A stretch of DNA of 64,000 nt from Selenomonas sp. oral taxon 920 (GTDB lineage Bacteria > Bacillota > Negativicutes > Selenomonadales > Selenomonadaceae). Below are positions 1-7,865 of the stretch, piece after piece. A model generated the notes under the pieces. The model was not told the DNA's origin and made no database searches. It saw only the letters and a list, made by a program, of their open reading frames with translations. Location: NCBI RefSeq assembly GCF_001717585.1, contig NZ_CP017042.1:124001-188000 (forward strand), given 5' to 3'. Both the position numbers and the translations under genes were made by a program. The first letter of the stretch is position 1. Each line of letters opens with the position of its first letter.

Positions 1-1252
1 CGTTCTCGATGTCACCCGAGACGATGCCGATGTTCTTCTTTGCCTCAGCGAGGCTCTCAAGCTGTGCATCCGTGCCCTCGGCGACGTTTGCGACCGTCCC
101 CGCGATCTCGGTGGCGGACTCTGCCATCTGATGTGCGCCTGCGGTGAGCTGTTCGGAGGCGGCGGCAAGCTGTTCTGCCGTACCCGCGACCTGTCGGATG
201 ACATCGCGGATGTTTTTCATCATCGTGTTGAAGTTCGCGGCGAGCTGTCCGAGCTCATCCCTGGAGGTGACAGGGAGATCCGACTGACTGAGGTCGCCCC
301 GTGCGAGTGCGTCGACATGATGCATGAGGCGCTCGGTCGCACCCGTGATGGTCGCGGCGAAGCGAAGGAGGGCAAAGATGATGCCCGCAACGAGCAGGAT
401 GCCGAGGGCCGTCAACCCTGCGTAGGTCACTTTGAGACTTGCAAGCTGTGCAAAGGCGATGCGCTCGGGGACGGCGATGGCGACGATCCAGCCTGTGGAC
501 GGGACAGTTGCGTAGGCGATGATCTGCTCCTCGCCGTCCTTCTCCATGGCGAAGTAGCCCTGCTTTTTCTGCAGCATTTCAGAGAAATGTGCTTTGAGCA
601 CGGGATTCTCCTCGACCTTGTGCATTGCCATGCCTTCGGTGGAGGCGATGATGAGACCGTCCTGCTCGACAACAATGCCCGCGCCCTCACCGTGGAATTT
701 CACTTCCTTGACACGGTCAGAAAGCGCATCGAGTGCGATATCGGAGACAACGACACCGCGGAATGCGCCGTCCGCACCCTGATATGGGGCCGCGATGGAG
801 ACAACGGTCTTCTTGGAGATGGCATCCTGATAGACAGGGGTAATGATGGTCTTGCCCGCCGCTTTGGCATCCCGATACCACGGGCGGTCGAGCGGGTTGA
901 ACTCGCCCGTGAGGTTGCCGTCCGAGTAGCTGATGAAGCGCGCGTCTTCCGCACCGTAAGCAAGGTCGATCAGTTCCTTGTCCCCTGCGGCAAGGCTCAT
1001 GATCGACGGGTTCATCTCGATGGGATTACCGTCGAGTGCGGACACCAGATTTGCAGCACTCTCTGTACGCTGCACCTTGCGCGACATCCATGCGTCCATC
1101 TTCTCTGACTCGACGTGCAGCGCGGCGTTGATCTCTCCTGATACGCTCTCCTCAAGTGCGGTCTGTGCCTTGTAGTAGCCGATGCCGCAGATCGCTGCAA
1201 CGAGCAGCGCCATGAGCGTTCCCATCAGGAGCAGCTTTTGTTTAATACCCAA
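1..1252 (-). CDS. Methyl-accepting chemotaxis protein (partial, C-terminus beyond window)
   Basis: Transmembrane chemoreceptor that would signal to CheA/CheW. About 417 residues are visible. A first membrane segment (about residues 7-25) is followed by a roughly 240-residue extracytoplasmic dCache-like sensor with FNPLDRPWY and a ligand-pocket-like DAISKKTVVS stretch. A second membrane segment and a HAMP region (DELGQLAANFNTMMKN) come next, then the start of the helical signalling domain (AASEQLTAGAHQMAESA). I chose the TTG at 1252 because GAAAGGAAG lies upstream and the sequence begins with a typical GIKQKLLL membrane start; no ATG fits. The ligand is not predictable. The highly conserved MCP hairpin lies outside the window. 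Confidence 0.92.
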   Translation of the reverse strand, partial: MGIKQKLLLMGTLMALLVAAICGIGYYKAQTALEESVSGEINAALHVESEKMDAWMSRKVQRTESAANLVSALDGNPIEMNPSIMSLAAGDKELIDLAYGAEDARFISYSDGNLTGEFNPLDRPWYRDAKAAGKTIITPVYQDAISKKTVVSIAAPYQGADGAFRGVVVSDIALDALSDRVKEVKFHGEGAGIVVEQDGLIIASTEGMAMHKVEENPVLKAHFSEMLQKKQGYFAMEKDGEEQIIAYATVPSTGWIVAIAVPERIAFAQLASLKVTYAGLTALGILLVAGIIFALLRFAATITGATERLMHHVDALARGDLSQSDLPVTSRDELGQLAANFNTMMKNIRDVIRQVAGTAEQLAAASEQLTAGAHQMAESATEIAGTVANVAEGTDAQLESLAEAKKNIGIVSGDIEN

Positions 1253-1392
1253 ATTCCGATCTTCCTTTCATAGTTTTTTTTGTTAACTATAATATTATAC
1301 TTTTTTAAGATAGGAATCAAGGAATTTTGTTGCGCGATATCAAAAATATAAAGAAACCTGCCTATAATAAAGAAAATTTTGAAAAACTATGA

Positions 1393-1421
1393 TTGCATCG
1401 CGTGGGAAGATGTGGTAGGAT
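1393..1421 (+). promoter_or_regulatory. Putative promoter of yhdT-panF
   Basis: TTGCAT, 17 bases, TAGGAT; start of transcription expected near 1428. The roughly 95-base leader before 1524 can form a GGAAC/GTTCC hairpin (about 1439-1471). I do not recognise it as a known riboswitch. Confidence 0.45.
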
Positions 1422-1523
1422 GGGGCGGTATTTGCAGAGGAACAGTGCGCTGGTGCGGCGGTTCCGATGATGCCGCGGAGAATCATTGACCTCCGACGGT
1501 GAAAATGGTATAGGAGGTTCATC

Positions 1524-1784
1524 ATGCAGGATGAAAGCAAGGCGGCGGACGCCATCGCCCGTGAGGCGAGGCGTACCGCTGCGGCAGGTGTTCTCTTCGC
1601 CGTGCTTTGGACGGCGCTTGGCTTCGGGCTCGCAGAGGTCGATGTGACGATCGCGGGCTTCCCGCTCTGGGCAGTCACGTCGACGGTCGGCGTACTGATC
1701 GTGGGGGCGGTGCTCGCCGTGTACCTCGCGTGCACGGCGGAGGACGTTCCCCTCGATGAACGCGGAGAGGGGGCGGCGCGATGA
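1524..1784 (+). CDS. yhdT: YhdT family membrane protein (DUF997)
   Basis: Small protein of 86 residues with two hydrophobic segments (about residues 22-42 and 48-70) and charged ends, as in the YhdT/DUF997 family. That family is almost always encoded just before the sodium/pantothenate symporter, and here its stop overlaps the panF start by four bases (ATGA). A role as accessory subunit or stabiliser of PanF is inferred from this linkage. The ribosome binding site TAGGAGG, six bases before ATG, supports the start. Confidence 0.85.
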   Translation: MQDESKAADAIAREARRTAAAGVLFAVLWTALGFGLAEVDVTIAGFPLWAVTSTVGVLIVGAVLAVYLACTAEDVPLDERGEGAAR

Positions 1785-3229
1785 GCGGCAATCTCATGGT
1801 GCTCTTGCCGCTTCTCGGCTTCATGGCGGCGATGCTGGCACTCGGTGTCTATGTGCGGCGGCAGAGCCACGCGGGCGGATTCCTCGCGGGGTACTTCGTC
1901 GGCGGGCAGTCGCTCGGCGCATTCGTGCTCGCAATGACAATGGTTGCGACGTACAGTTCCGTCAGTTCCTTTGTCGGCGGGCCCGGCATGGCGTACGAGA
2001 TCGGCTTCGGCTGGATCTATATGGCAGTCATTCAGACCATGACGATCTTCCTCGTGCTCGGCATCTTCGGCAAGAAGGTTGCTCGGCTCGCGCGGCGCAT
2101 TCACGCCGTCACGATTGTCGATATCATCCGCTGCCGCTATCGCTCGGACGCGCTCGCAGCGCTCGCGGCATTTGCCATTGTGATTTTCTTTGCCGCGTCG
2201 ATGGTCGCGCAGTTTGTCGGCGGGGCACAGCTCTTTGCCGCCGTCACGGGCTACAGCTATGAACTCGGACTGGTGCTCTTCGGAATCGTAGTTGTTGTTT
2301 ATACGTCGATAGGCGGATTTCGTGCTGTTGCATTGACGGATACCTGCTGTGCGATTGTCATGATGCTCGGCATCGTCCTGCTCTTTTACTACGTGCTCGA
2401 GGCGGGGGGAGGGCTCGCGGCGATCCTCACTGAACTGCGCAGTGTACATCCCGAGATGCTGACACCGACGGCGGCGGGGCGCATGCCCGTCTCGCTCTAC
2501 ATCTCGCAGTGGCTGCTTGTGGGCGCGCTCACGATTGCGCTGCCGCAGTCGGTGGTGCGCGGGATCAGCTACCGGAGCAGCCGCGATATGCACCGCGCCA
2601 TGATCATTGGCACGGTTGTCATTGCCTTTATGAATATTGCCGTGAATCTCGTGGGGGTGCTCGGGCGCGGCGTGCTCGGCGTGGATGCGAAGACGCTCGG
2701 GGGCGTGGACAGCGTCATTCCGCAGCTGATGGCGCAGGTGATGCCGCCCGAACTGCTCGGATTTGCGATCATCGGCCCGCTCGCGGCGTCGATCTCGACG
2801 ATCTCCGGCGTGCTCATTGTCGCCTCGTCGGCGGTGGTAAAGGATGTCTACCTCCACCATCAGCAGCAGCGCGGCAGATTCGTTCCCGAGCAGACGCTGC
2901 GCCGTCTCTCCATGGGCGTGACCGCCGCACTCGGCATCATCGTGTTCGTCCTTGCGATTGCGCCGCCGTCGCTCATCTGGCTCATCAATATGTTCGCGTT
3001 CGGGGGGCTCGAGACGGCATTCTTCTGGGTCCTTGTCTTTGGTCTCTTCACCACATGGGCGCGGCGCACGGGCGCACTCGCCGCGATGGGCGGCGGCACG
3101 CTCATCTACTGCACGGCGATGGCGGCGGGATTTAAGCCCCTCGGGCTGCATCCGATCGCTGTCGGCATCACCGCCTCCTTGGTCCTCTTCCTCGCGGGGT
3201 GTTGGTGGGAGCGGCGCAGAGAGGCTTGA
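1781..3229 (+). CDS. panF: Sodium/pantothenate symporter
   Basis: Sodium:solute symporter (SSS family) of 482 residues, the normal length for PanF. It has about 13 hydrophobic segments and the family segment around residues 30-65 (VGGQSLGAFVLAM, ATYSSVSSFVGGPG), where PanF-type carriers bind sodium and substrate. It probably imports pantothenate for coenzyme A synthesis. It is translationally coupled to yhdT. The stop codon lies inside the -35 hexamer of the downstream antisense RNA (3226-3231), so the two transcription units are packed with no spacer. The substrate is assigned from family and from the yhdT neighbour. Confidence 0.9.
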   Translation: MSGNLMVLLPLLGFMAAMLALGVYVRRQSHAGGFLAGYFVGGQSLGAFVLAMTMVATYSSVSSFVGGPGMAYEIGFGWIYMAVIQTMTIFLVLGIFGKKVARLARRIHAVTIVDIIRCRYRSDALAALAAFAIVIFFAASMVAQFVGGAQLFAAVTGYSYELGLVLFGIVVVVYTSIGGFRAVALTDTCCAIVMMLGIVLLFYYVLEAGGGLAAILTELRSVHPEMLTPTAAGRMPVSLYISQWLLVGALTIALPQSVVRGISYRSSRDMHRAMIIGTVVIAFMNIAVNLVGVLGRGVLGVDAKTLGGVDSVIPQLMAQVMPPELLGFAIIGPLAASISTISGVLIVASSAVVKDVYLHHQQQRGRFVPEQTLRRLSMGVTAALGIIVFVLAIAPPSLIWLINMFAFGGLETAFFWVLVFGLFTTWARRTGALAAMGGGTLIYCTAMAAGFKPLGLHPIAVGITASLVLFLAGCWWERRREA

Positions 3230-3260
3230 CAAGGTTTTTCAGTGTGAGTATAATAAAGAC

Positions 3261-3357
3261 ACGAAAGAGTGACTGACGAGTGGGTACGTCGGTCTCTCCC
3301 TAGAATTGAAATATTCTTGAAGAAGGAGCCGACGTGAACCGCGGACGGTTCTTTTTT
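3261..3357 (+). ncRNA. Antitoxin RNA of type I toxin-antitoxin locus 1 (predicted)
   Basis: A perfect consensus promoter (TTGACA 3226-3231, 17 bases, TATAAT 3249-3254) drives an RNA of about 97 bases with no convincing reading frame. It begins with a hairpin (GACTGACG/CGTCGGTC), has a linker with GGAGCCGACGTGA, and ends in a terminator (GAACCG/CGGTTC then six T, 3336-3357). It converges on the small toxin gene ending at 3362. Two further copies are at 47283 and 48198; hairpin bases differ between copies but pairing is kept. Confidence 0.72.
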
Positions 3358-3361
3358 CTGC

Positions 3362-3445
3362 CTACAATTGAAGCAGATTGAAAATGATGCTGGTTAGGAG
3401 TGTCAACACTGCAACCAGAAGCGACAGCTTTTCATAAAGTGTCAC
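3362..3445 (-). CDS. Small hydrophobic toxin peptide, type I TA locus 1
   Basis: A 27-residue peptide, (M)TLYEKLSLLVAVLTLLTS followed by IIFNLLQL: a short polar start and then one membrane-spanning helix. This resembles the putative holin-like toxins of Firmicutes, which also begin MT-[VL]-[YF]-E. I prefer the GTG at 3445 over the ATG at 3451, because GGGAGG lies eight bases before the GTG but almost touches the ATG. The Shine-Dalgarno is the right arm of a perfect CCTCCC/GGGAGG hairpin and should be closed in the free mRNA. The promoter has an extended -10 (TGC then TATACT, 3501-3496). Membrane toxicity is inferred from the family. Confidence 0.7.
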   Translation of the reverse strand: MTLYEKLSLLVAVLTLLTSIIFNLLQL

Positions 3446-3557
3446 ACGCATCACCTCCCACGAGGGAGGCCGAACCTCATCAGTCACCTATTGTTAGTAT
3501 AGCACAAAGTTTCGAAAGACGGAAGAGACGCACAGCCTTTTTCGTCTTTTTGTTCGT

Positions 3558-4862
3558 CTATGACTCCTCAACCACAAGCGGCAGAAAGTACGCCTCCGTG
3601 CCCGCGATCTCGGCGGGGGAGAAGCGTGCGCCGACAGCGGAGGGCGTGTCAAAGAGCATGAAGCACGAGAGCGTCAGAAAGCCCTCGATTGTACCCGAGT
3701 CGACCGTATGGACGAAGCGGGGCTGACGGACGAAGTCCTGATACATCGCAGCGCGGCTTGTGCGGCAGATGATCTCGTCCGCGTTGTCGGGCCGCTTCTC
3801 ATGCACTGTCGCCGCGCGTTCCCCGCACTTCTCAACCAGGCGGACATTCTTCCCCTCGCGCCCCCAGATCTCCTTGCGGATGTATGTGCCGTCACGGAGC
3901 GCATCGAAATCCTCCTCGAAGTACGATGGCACGAGATAGCCCTCCACGAGTGCACACTCAGCGGGTGTAAAGAACTGTCCCGTCCGCGCGAGCGCATAGA
4001 CGAGCGCCATGAAGGACTTGTTCTGCAGGAGGATCGCCTCGGGCGGATTCATCAGCGCGAATTTCCCTGCCTTATACAGATCCAGAAACATTGTTCCGAG
4101 CGGTTCCCCGTCTGCCGTTCGCTCGTCGATCAGAATCTCCATCGGGTGCAGTCGATAGAGCGCAGATGTATATAAATTGTCTGCAAGCGGAATGCCGTGC
4201 GCGTCAAGCTCCATCTCATAGAACGAGAGGAAGCGGATATCGCCGTGCGGCGTGCCTTCCTGCATCAGATGCAGGAGAAACAGCGTCGTTGCCAGATCCT
4301 CGGGGTAGTCGTCAAAGCAGCTGAACACGAAGGGACGGTGCGTGAGTGTACGGCAGCCGAGATTGGCGACGGGGGCGGCGAGACGGCTGTGGATGCGCGC
4401 GAGGAAATCCCGCAGCTGTGCCTGCATCCCTGCGTTCGGGTTGCGCCGGCCGTGATACTCTGCCGCGACGCCGTTTGCATAGAACGATTCCACAATAAAA
4501 CAGGGCGTATCCGCATTGATCTCGACCATGCGGATACGCCCTTTCGCATCGAGGACAAAGTCGAAGCGCGAGAGCCATGTCGGAAGCCCGAACGCATTCG
4601 GTACGCGCAGATAGGGGACCAGCTCACGCGGCAGATCCATCGCGCGCGCGAAATCGTCGGGCGCATTTTGCAGCACCTGCGCGGCCTTGCAGAAGACGCG
4701 GAACAGGCCTGTCGATGCCGCGCGCATCTCGTCGTAGAACTCCTGCGGAAATGTCTGCACGGTATGCGTCGGGTAGCGGTCGGCATAGTCACCGTATTGG
4801 ATGTAGGTGAAGATCGTCGGATCAAGTGCGTCGATGTAGCTTTCTTTGGTCATGCGATTCAC
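3558..4862 (-). CDS. Glutathionylspermidine synthase-like ATP-grasp ligase (YgiC/YjfC type)
   Basis: 434 residues of the GSP_synth family, an ATP-grasp fold that makes amide bonds between a carboxylate and an amine. The family signature MVEINADTP is at residues 112-120. The protein has only the synthetase half, without the amidase domain of E. coli Gsp, as in YgiC and YjfC whose natural substrates are uncertain. The GTG start has GGGAGG nine bases upstream. It is the last gene of a leftward four-gene operon and begins two bases after the stop of the preceding gene, so the two are probably translationally coupled. It may ligate a peptide or polyamine onto that neighbour (see findings). Confidence 0.85.
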   Translation of the reverse strand: MNRMTKESYIDALDPTIFTYIQYGDYADRYPTHTVQTFPQEFYDEMRAASTGLFRVFCKAAQVLQNAPDDFARAMDLPRELVPYLRVPNAFGLPTWLSRFDFVLDAKGRIRMVEINADTPCFIVESFYANGVAAEYHGRRNPNAGMQAQLRDFLARIHSRLAAPVANLGCRTLTHRPFVFSCFDDYPEDLATTLFLLHLMQEGTPHGDIRFLSFYEMELDAHGIPLADNLYTSALYRLHPMEILIDERTADGEPLGTMFLDLYKAGKFALMNPPEAILLQNKSFMALVYALARTGQFFTPAECALVEGYLVPSYFEEDFDALRDGTYIRKEIWGREGKNVRLVEKCGERAATVHEKRPDNADEIICRTSRAAMYQDFVRQPRFVHTVDSGTIEGFLTLSCFMLFDTPSAVGARFSPAEIAGTEAYFLPLVVEES

Positions 4863-4864
4863 CG

Positions 4865-5428
4865 TTATGATCCTCCCGAGGAGCGGATGCCCGCCTGCCC
4901 AAAGCCGGATCTGCGGCTCACTTCGCCCGACTTCCCGCTTTTCTTTTCGTTGTATCTGCGCCCCGCATAGCCGTGATTTACCACATGTGTATGTGCGCCT
5001 GTGCCGGATACGGTATATTTTTCGGGAAGCGGCGAGAGCGGCGTGTTTGCGCGGTAGGTCATGTGCGCGAGGTCCATCGTGCCGCCCGCGTAGGAAAATC
5101 CGTGAAATGCGAAATAGTTCGGTGCGAGGGGCGCGAGGAGGCTCGCCGTGCCGAAGAGCCAGACGAGATCGCCCGCGCCGTTGTGACGGAAGGTGACGGC
5201 GGTGCTGTCATCGTAGAGCGCCGTCTCCGTCCCGTCACCGTTGTTGAGCAGGGTATAGCGGCGGTCACAGGAATCGGCAAGCCGCGCCTCGCCTGCATTC
5301 CACTCGGGATGTACAGCCTCGGCGATGGAAAATGCAATGTCGTGACGATAGACATACGCTGCACCGAGTGCTCCGACCGAGGCAAATGCAGCGGCGAGGA
5401 TGGCGGCCTTGCGCCCCATGTTTTCCAT
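4865..5428 (-). CDS. Secreted or anchored protein with Gly/Ser/Arg-rich tail
   Basis: 187 residues, not assigned to a family with confidence. A hydrophobic segment (about residues 7-25) suggests a signal anchor. The middle is rich in Tyr, Phe and Gly. The last 30 residues are basic and small (KKSGKSGEVSRRSGF, then GIRSSGGS). It sits directly before the ATP-grasp gene, the position occupied by YgiB/YjfM (DUF1190) in the E. coli ygiBC and yjfMC pairs, and those proteins also end in Gly/Ser/Arg-rich tails. The likeness is one of position and composition, not demonstrated homology. GAGGAGG before the ATG supports the start. Confidence 0.7.
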   Translation of the reverse strand: MENMGRKAAILAAAFASVGALGAAYVYRHDIAFSIAEAVHPEWNAGEARLADSCDRRYTLLNNGDGTETALYDDSTAVTFRHNGAGDLVWLFGTASLLAPLAPNYFAFHGFSYAGGTMDLAHMTYRANTPLSPLPEKYTVSGTGAHTHVVNHGYAGRRYNEKKSGKSGEVSRRSGFGQAGIRSSGGS

Positions 5429-5439
5429 GCAGAGCCTCC

Positions 5440-5871
5440 TCAGTGCACCGCGCCGCTGATGACAAGCGACAGTCCGACGAAGATGCCGAACACGAAGATG
5501 CCTGCCGCCGTATTGCCGCGCCGGATCTCGGCGGCAAGCTTATATTTGCGGTGCCAGGCGTTGATGACAAAGAAGCCGATGATAAAGAAGAGGATGCCGG
5601 CAGCAGCGTAGACGACGCTCGCGACAACGCCCTGCACAAAGTCCAATGCCATTGCATCGGACGCGGGGGATATGATGACGGCGCGCAGGATCTCGCCGAT
5701 GCCGATGAACGAGCCTGCAGAGAGCCACGCGACCGCGCGGTTGCCTCGCCGAATCTCCTCGGCGAAGTCGCCGGGGATGAAGAAGTCAATCACGATGTTG
5801 GCGAGGATCATAAGCAGGATGCCGAATGCGGCGTAGAATACGGTGAGCATGAGATCGGGCAGGTAGATCAT
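5440..5871 (-). CDS. DUF350 family membrane protein (YjfL-like)
   Basis: 143 residues with four hydrophobic segments in two repeated halves. Each half carries the motif AEEIRRGN or AAEIRRGN after a membrane pair, the hallmark of the DUF350/YjfL family. The family is found in operons with GSP_synth ATP-grasp proteins, as here, and its molecular role is unknown. The start at 5871 is set by TAGGAG nine bases upstream; the longer frame would run back into the preceding gene. Confidence 0.85.
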   Translation of the reverse strand: MIYLPDLMLTVFYAAFGILLMILANIVIDFFIPGDFAEEIRRGNRAVAWLSAGSFIGIGEILRAVIISPASDAMALDFVQGVVASVVYAAAGILFFIIGFFVINAWHRKYKLAAEIRRGNTAAGIFVFGIFVGLSLVISGAVH

Positions 5872-5887
5872 GAGTGTTCTCCTATCG

Positions 5888-6994
5888 TCAGTTGGCAAGA
5901 TGAAGATTGCGGCGCAGCGCACCATCCGTCGCGTGCGGCACGCTCTCTGTAGGCGCTGGGGTCACGGGTGCAGCAGTTGGGGTAGGCGTGGGAATGGGCG
6001 ACGCCGCCTCATCCTCTGCCACCACTGCCGTCCGCCCACGCTCATTGCCTGAGCGAACCAGCGCGGCGTAGCGGAGCAGCACTGCATCCCGGTCACGGTA
6101 GGTCTCTGCGGGCGGCGGAATGGGGATAGGCGCGGAAGGGGCGCGCACATCGCTCAGAACGATGCGTGTCGTGCCATCGGGCGCGGGCACAATATGCGCG
6201 ATCTCCATCCGTGCGCGCAGGACAAGTGCGACCTCTGCGTCCACAGTATCGAGCGTCACATCCTGTACCTCACCGTCGAGTCCCTCGATGAGGTCGAGGG
6301 CGATCGTGCCCGCATCCATCTGCGCCGTATAGATGCGTGCAGCGCCCTCATCCTGCTCCTCTGTATAGTAGGGCGCATCCGAGAGGCGCTCATGCAGGGC
6401 GTAGGGCACGCCGACGAAGCTGCGGAAATTGTGCCAGCTGCGCGCATCGAGGTCGGTTACACCGTCGAAGAGGCTGAGGACACAGAAGACCCCAAAAACG
6501 ATAGCGACATATCCAGCGGCTTTGGAAAGCACCTGTTTCATGGAAAACGTAAGATTGCGCAGACGTGCGACGGTGCTCGTCTCATCGGCAGCGATGTCAG
6601 TAGCGGCTATCTTTCGCCCCGCAGAGCAGCTTTTCGTGCCGCTCCAGTTCTCGACAAAGAATGTTGCAGTCCCGTCCGCGCTTTCGTACTGTTCGTACTT
6701 CGCCTCATCGCCGACCGAGGCATCCGTATCACCCCACACGCCCGTCACAACCTGCGTGCCGGAGTCGTGCAGATAGTAGCCGCGCGGCGGCTTGCTCCCC
6801 ACAGCAGCGGTGGAGAGACTGCACGACAGTCCGCCGTCCGAGATACTCAGCCATGTGCGGGCATTGCTCTCCGTCGTGATAAGACCGTACTCCGTCCATA
6901 CATCGTCGGATGTTTTCTCCTTGTAGTGGATCTTCTCTGCGACGATATAGGATTTCCCCTCGATTCGCAGCCCCGTCCAACAGTCGAAATCCAT
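5888..6994 (-). CDS. DUF4178 domain protein with C-terminal membrane anchor
   Basis: 368 residues. The first 135 look like DUF4178: beta-rich, with KSYIVAEKIHYKE, VWTEYGLIT and ARTWLSISDG. A hydrophobic segment (about 168-190) is followed by a soluble region and a Pro/Thr/Ala-rich stretch (PIPTPTPTAAPVTPAPT) near the C-terminus. DUF4178 proteins occur with DUF350 and ATP-grasp ligases in membrane-linked operons. This is the first gene of the leftward operon 6994-3558. The start has GGGAGG eight bases upstream. The operon lacks the PspA-like gene often seen in relatives. Confidence 0.75.
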   Translation of the reverse strand: MDFDCWTGLRIEGKSYIVAEKIHYKEKTSDDVWTEYGLITTESNARTWLSISDGGLSCSLSTAAVGSKPPRGYYLHDSGTQVVTGVWGDTDASVGDEAKYEQYESADGTATFFVENWSGTKSCSAGRKIAATDIAADETSTVARLRNLTFSMKQVLSKAAGYVAIVFGVFCVLSLFDGVTDLDARSWHNFRSFVGVPYALHERLSDAPYYTEEQDEGAARIYTAQMDAGTIALDLIEGLDGEVQDVTLDTVDAEVALVLRARMEIAHIVPAPDGTTRIVLSDVRAPSAPIPIPPPAETYRDRDAVLLRYAALVRSGNERGRTAVVAEDEAASPIPTPTPTAAPVTPAPTESVPHATDGALRRNLHLAN

Positions 6995-7084
6995 GCACGC
7001 ACCTCCCTTTATTATTTTACTATAGCTTAGTTTTTTTACAAGAAGATAAGGAAATGCGGGCGAAAAAGATTGTGGGACTAAATT

Positions 7085-7149
7085 CACAAGCGTTTCTTTA
7101 AAAAACATTAAAGAAATGCTTGTGATGTGCGTGCAATTCATGGTAAAAT
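7085..7149 (+). promoter_or_regulatory. Promoter of the CsgG-like operon with overlapping inverted repeat
   Basis: TTGTGA (7120-7125), 18 bases, TAAAAT (7144-7149) precedes the gene at 7188. A 17-base inverted repeat with one mismatch (7085-7101 and 7108-7124, loop of six) covers the -35 box. It lies between divergent operons, so an operator is more likely than a terminator. The regulator is unknown. Confidence 0.5.
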
Positions 7150-7187
7150 AGTTCGGAAAAAGCGCTTCCATACAAAGGAGGAATTGT

Positions 7188-7865
7188 ATGTTTCGGAAAA
7201 TCGCGCTCATCTGCGCACTCGTCCTCGGCATGGGCATGAGCCCCGTCTGCCACGCGGGGCTGCACGATCATCCCGTGGTCGCCGTCATGTCGTTCAAGAA
7301 CAAGGCCCCGGATGTCGGTTGGGACAGCTTCGGTGACTACTCGGGGAAAGCGATGGAGGACTTGGTCAAGACGCTCAGCTCGCGCTACGATGTATTCACC
7401 GTTGTTGACCGCGAGTATCTGCAGGATCTCCTCGATGAGCAGAGCATGGGACTCGCCGGCGTGACGGAGGATGCTCCCGGCGTCGGTCAGCTGAAGGGGG
7501 CGGAATACAAGATCTACGGGAGCGTCACGGGGCTGACGACGAAGGAGAATCATATCGCCGCTGTCTCCTACGAGCATGACGCTCAGGTGCGCAACGATCA
7601 GCACCGCGTCTTTGCCCATGTCTCGCTCAAGATGGTCGAAGTGGCGACGGGGCGCATCGTTCTTGCCGCGCAGGGGGACGGTGCCTCCACGAGCACGAAC
7701 ACAGCCGTTGGTACGCATCAGGGCTTCATCTCTCTCGGTACGGCATTTGTCAGCCCTGAGCAGGCGTATAATGCCATCGAAAAGGCAATCCAGGATGCCG
7801 TCTACGGAAAGGACGGGCTTCTCACGCAGCTCGGCTACGGAGAGAACAAGGGAGGAAGAAAATGA
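7188..7865 (+). CDS. CsgG-like secreted protein
   Basis: 225 residues. A signal peptide (about 1-23, ending CHA-G) is followed by a CsgG/LpoB-type alpha-beta domain: VVAVMSFKNKAPD near the N-terminus, DVFTVVDREYLQDLLDEQ, GAEYKIYGSVTGL, then VSLKMVEVATGRIVLAAQG. CsgG-type proteins assemble at the outer membrane. There is no lipobox cysteine at the cleavage site, so it is probably soluble in the periplasm or part of a complex. It is closely similar to the product at 29469-30140, down to the ribosome-binding region. First gene of a five-gene operon with overlapping or touching ends. Confidence 0.8.
   Translation: MFRKIALICALVLGMGMSPVCHAGLHDHPVVAVMSFKNKAPDVGWDSFGDYSGKAMEDLVKTLSSRYDVFTVVDREYLQDLLDEQSMGLAGVTEDAPGVGQLKGAEYKIYGSVTGLTTKENHIAAVSYEHDAQVRNDQHRVFAHVSLKMVEVATGRIVLAAQGDGASTSTNTAVGTHQGFISLGTAFVSPEQAYNAIEKAIQDAVYGKDGLLTQLGYGENKGGRK

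Noticed and set aside
1340-3232. 630-residue leftward reading frame opposite yhdT-panF
   Set aside because: Arg/His/Glu-rich shadow with no ribosome binding site or domain; the rightward genes have clear family matches and coupling.
3362-3451. Small hydrophobic peptides as phage holins
   Set aside because: No endolysin, portal or other phage gene is near any of the four copies, and each is short and paired with or derived from an antisense RNA locus.
7085-7124. Inverted repeat as a terminator
   Set aside because: It lies between divergent genes with no transcript expected to end there, and has no T run after either arm.
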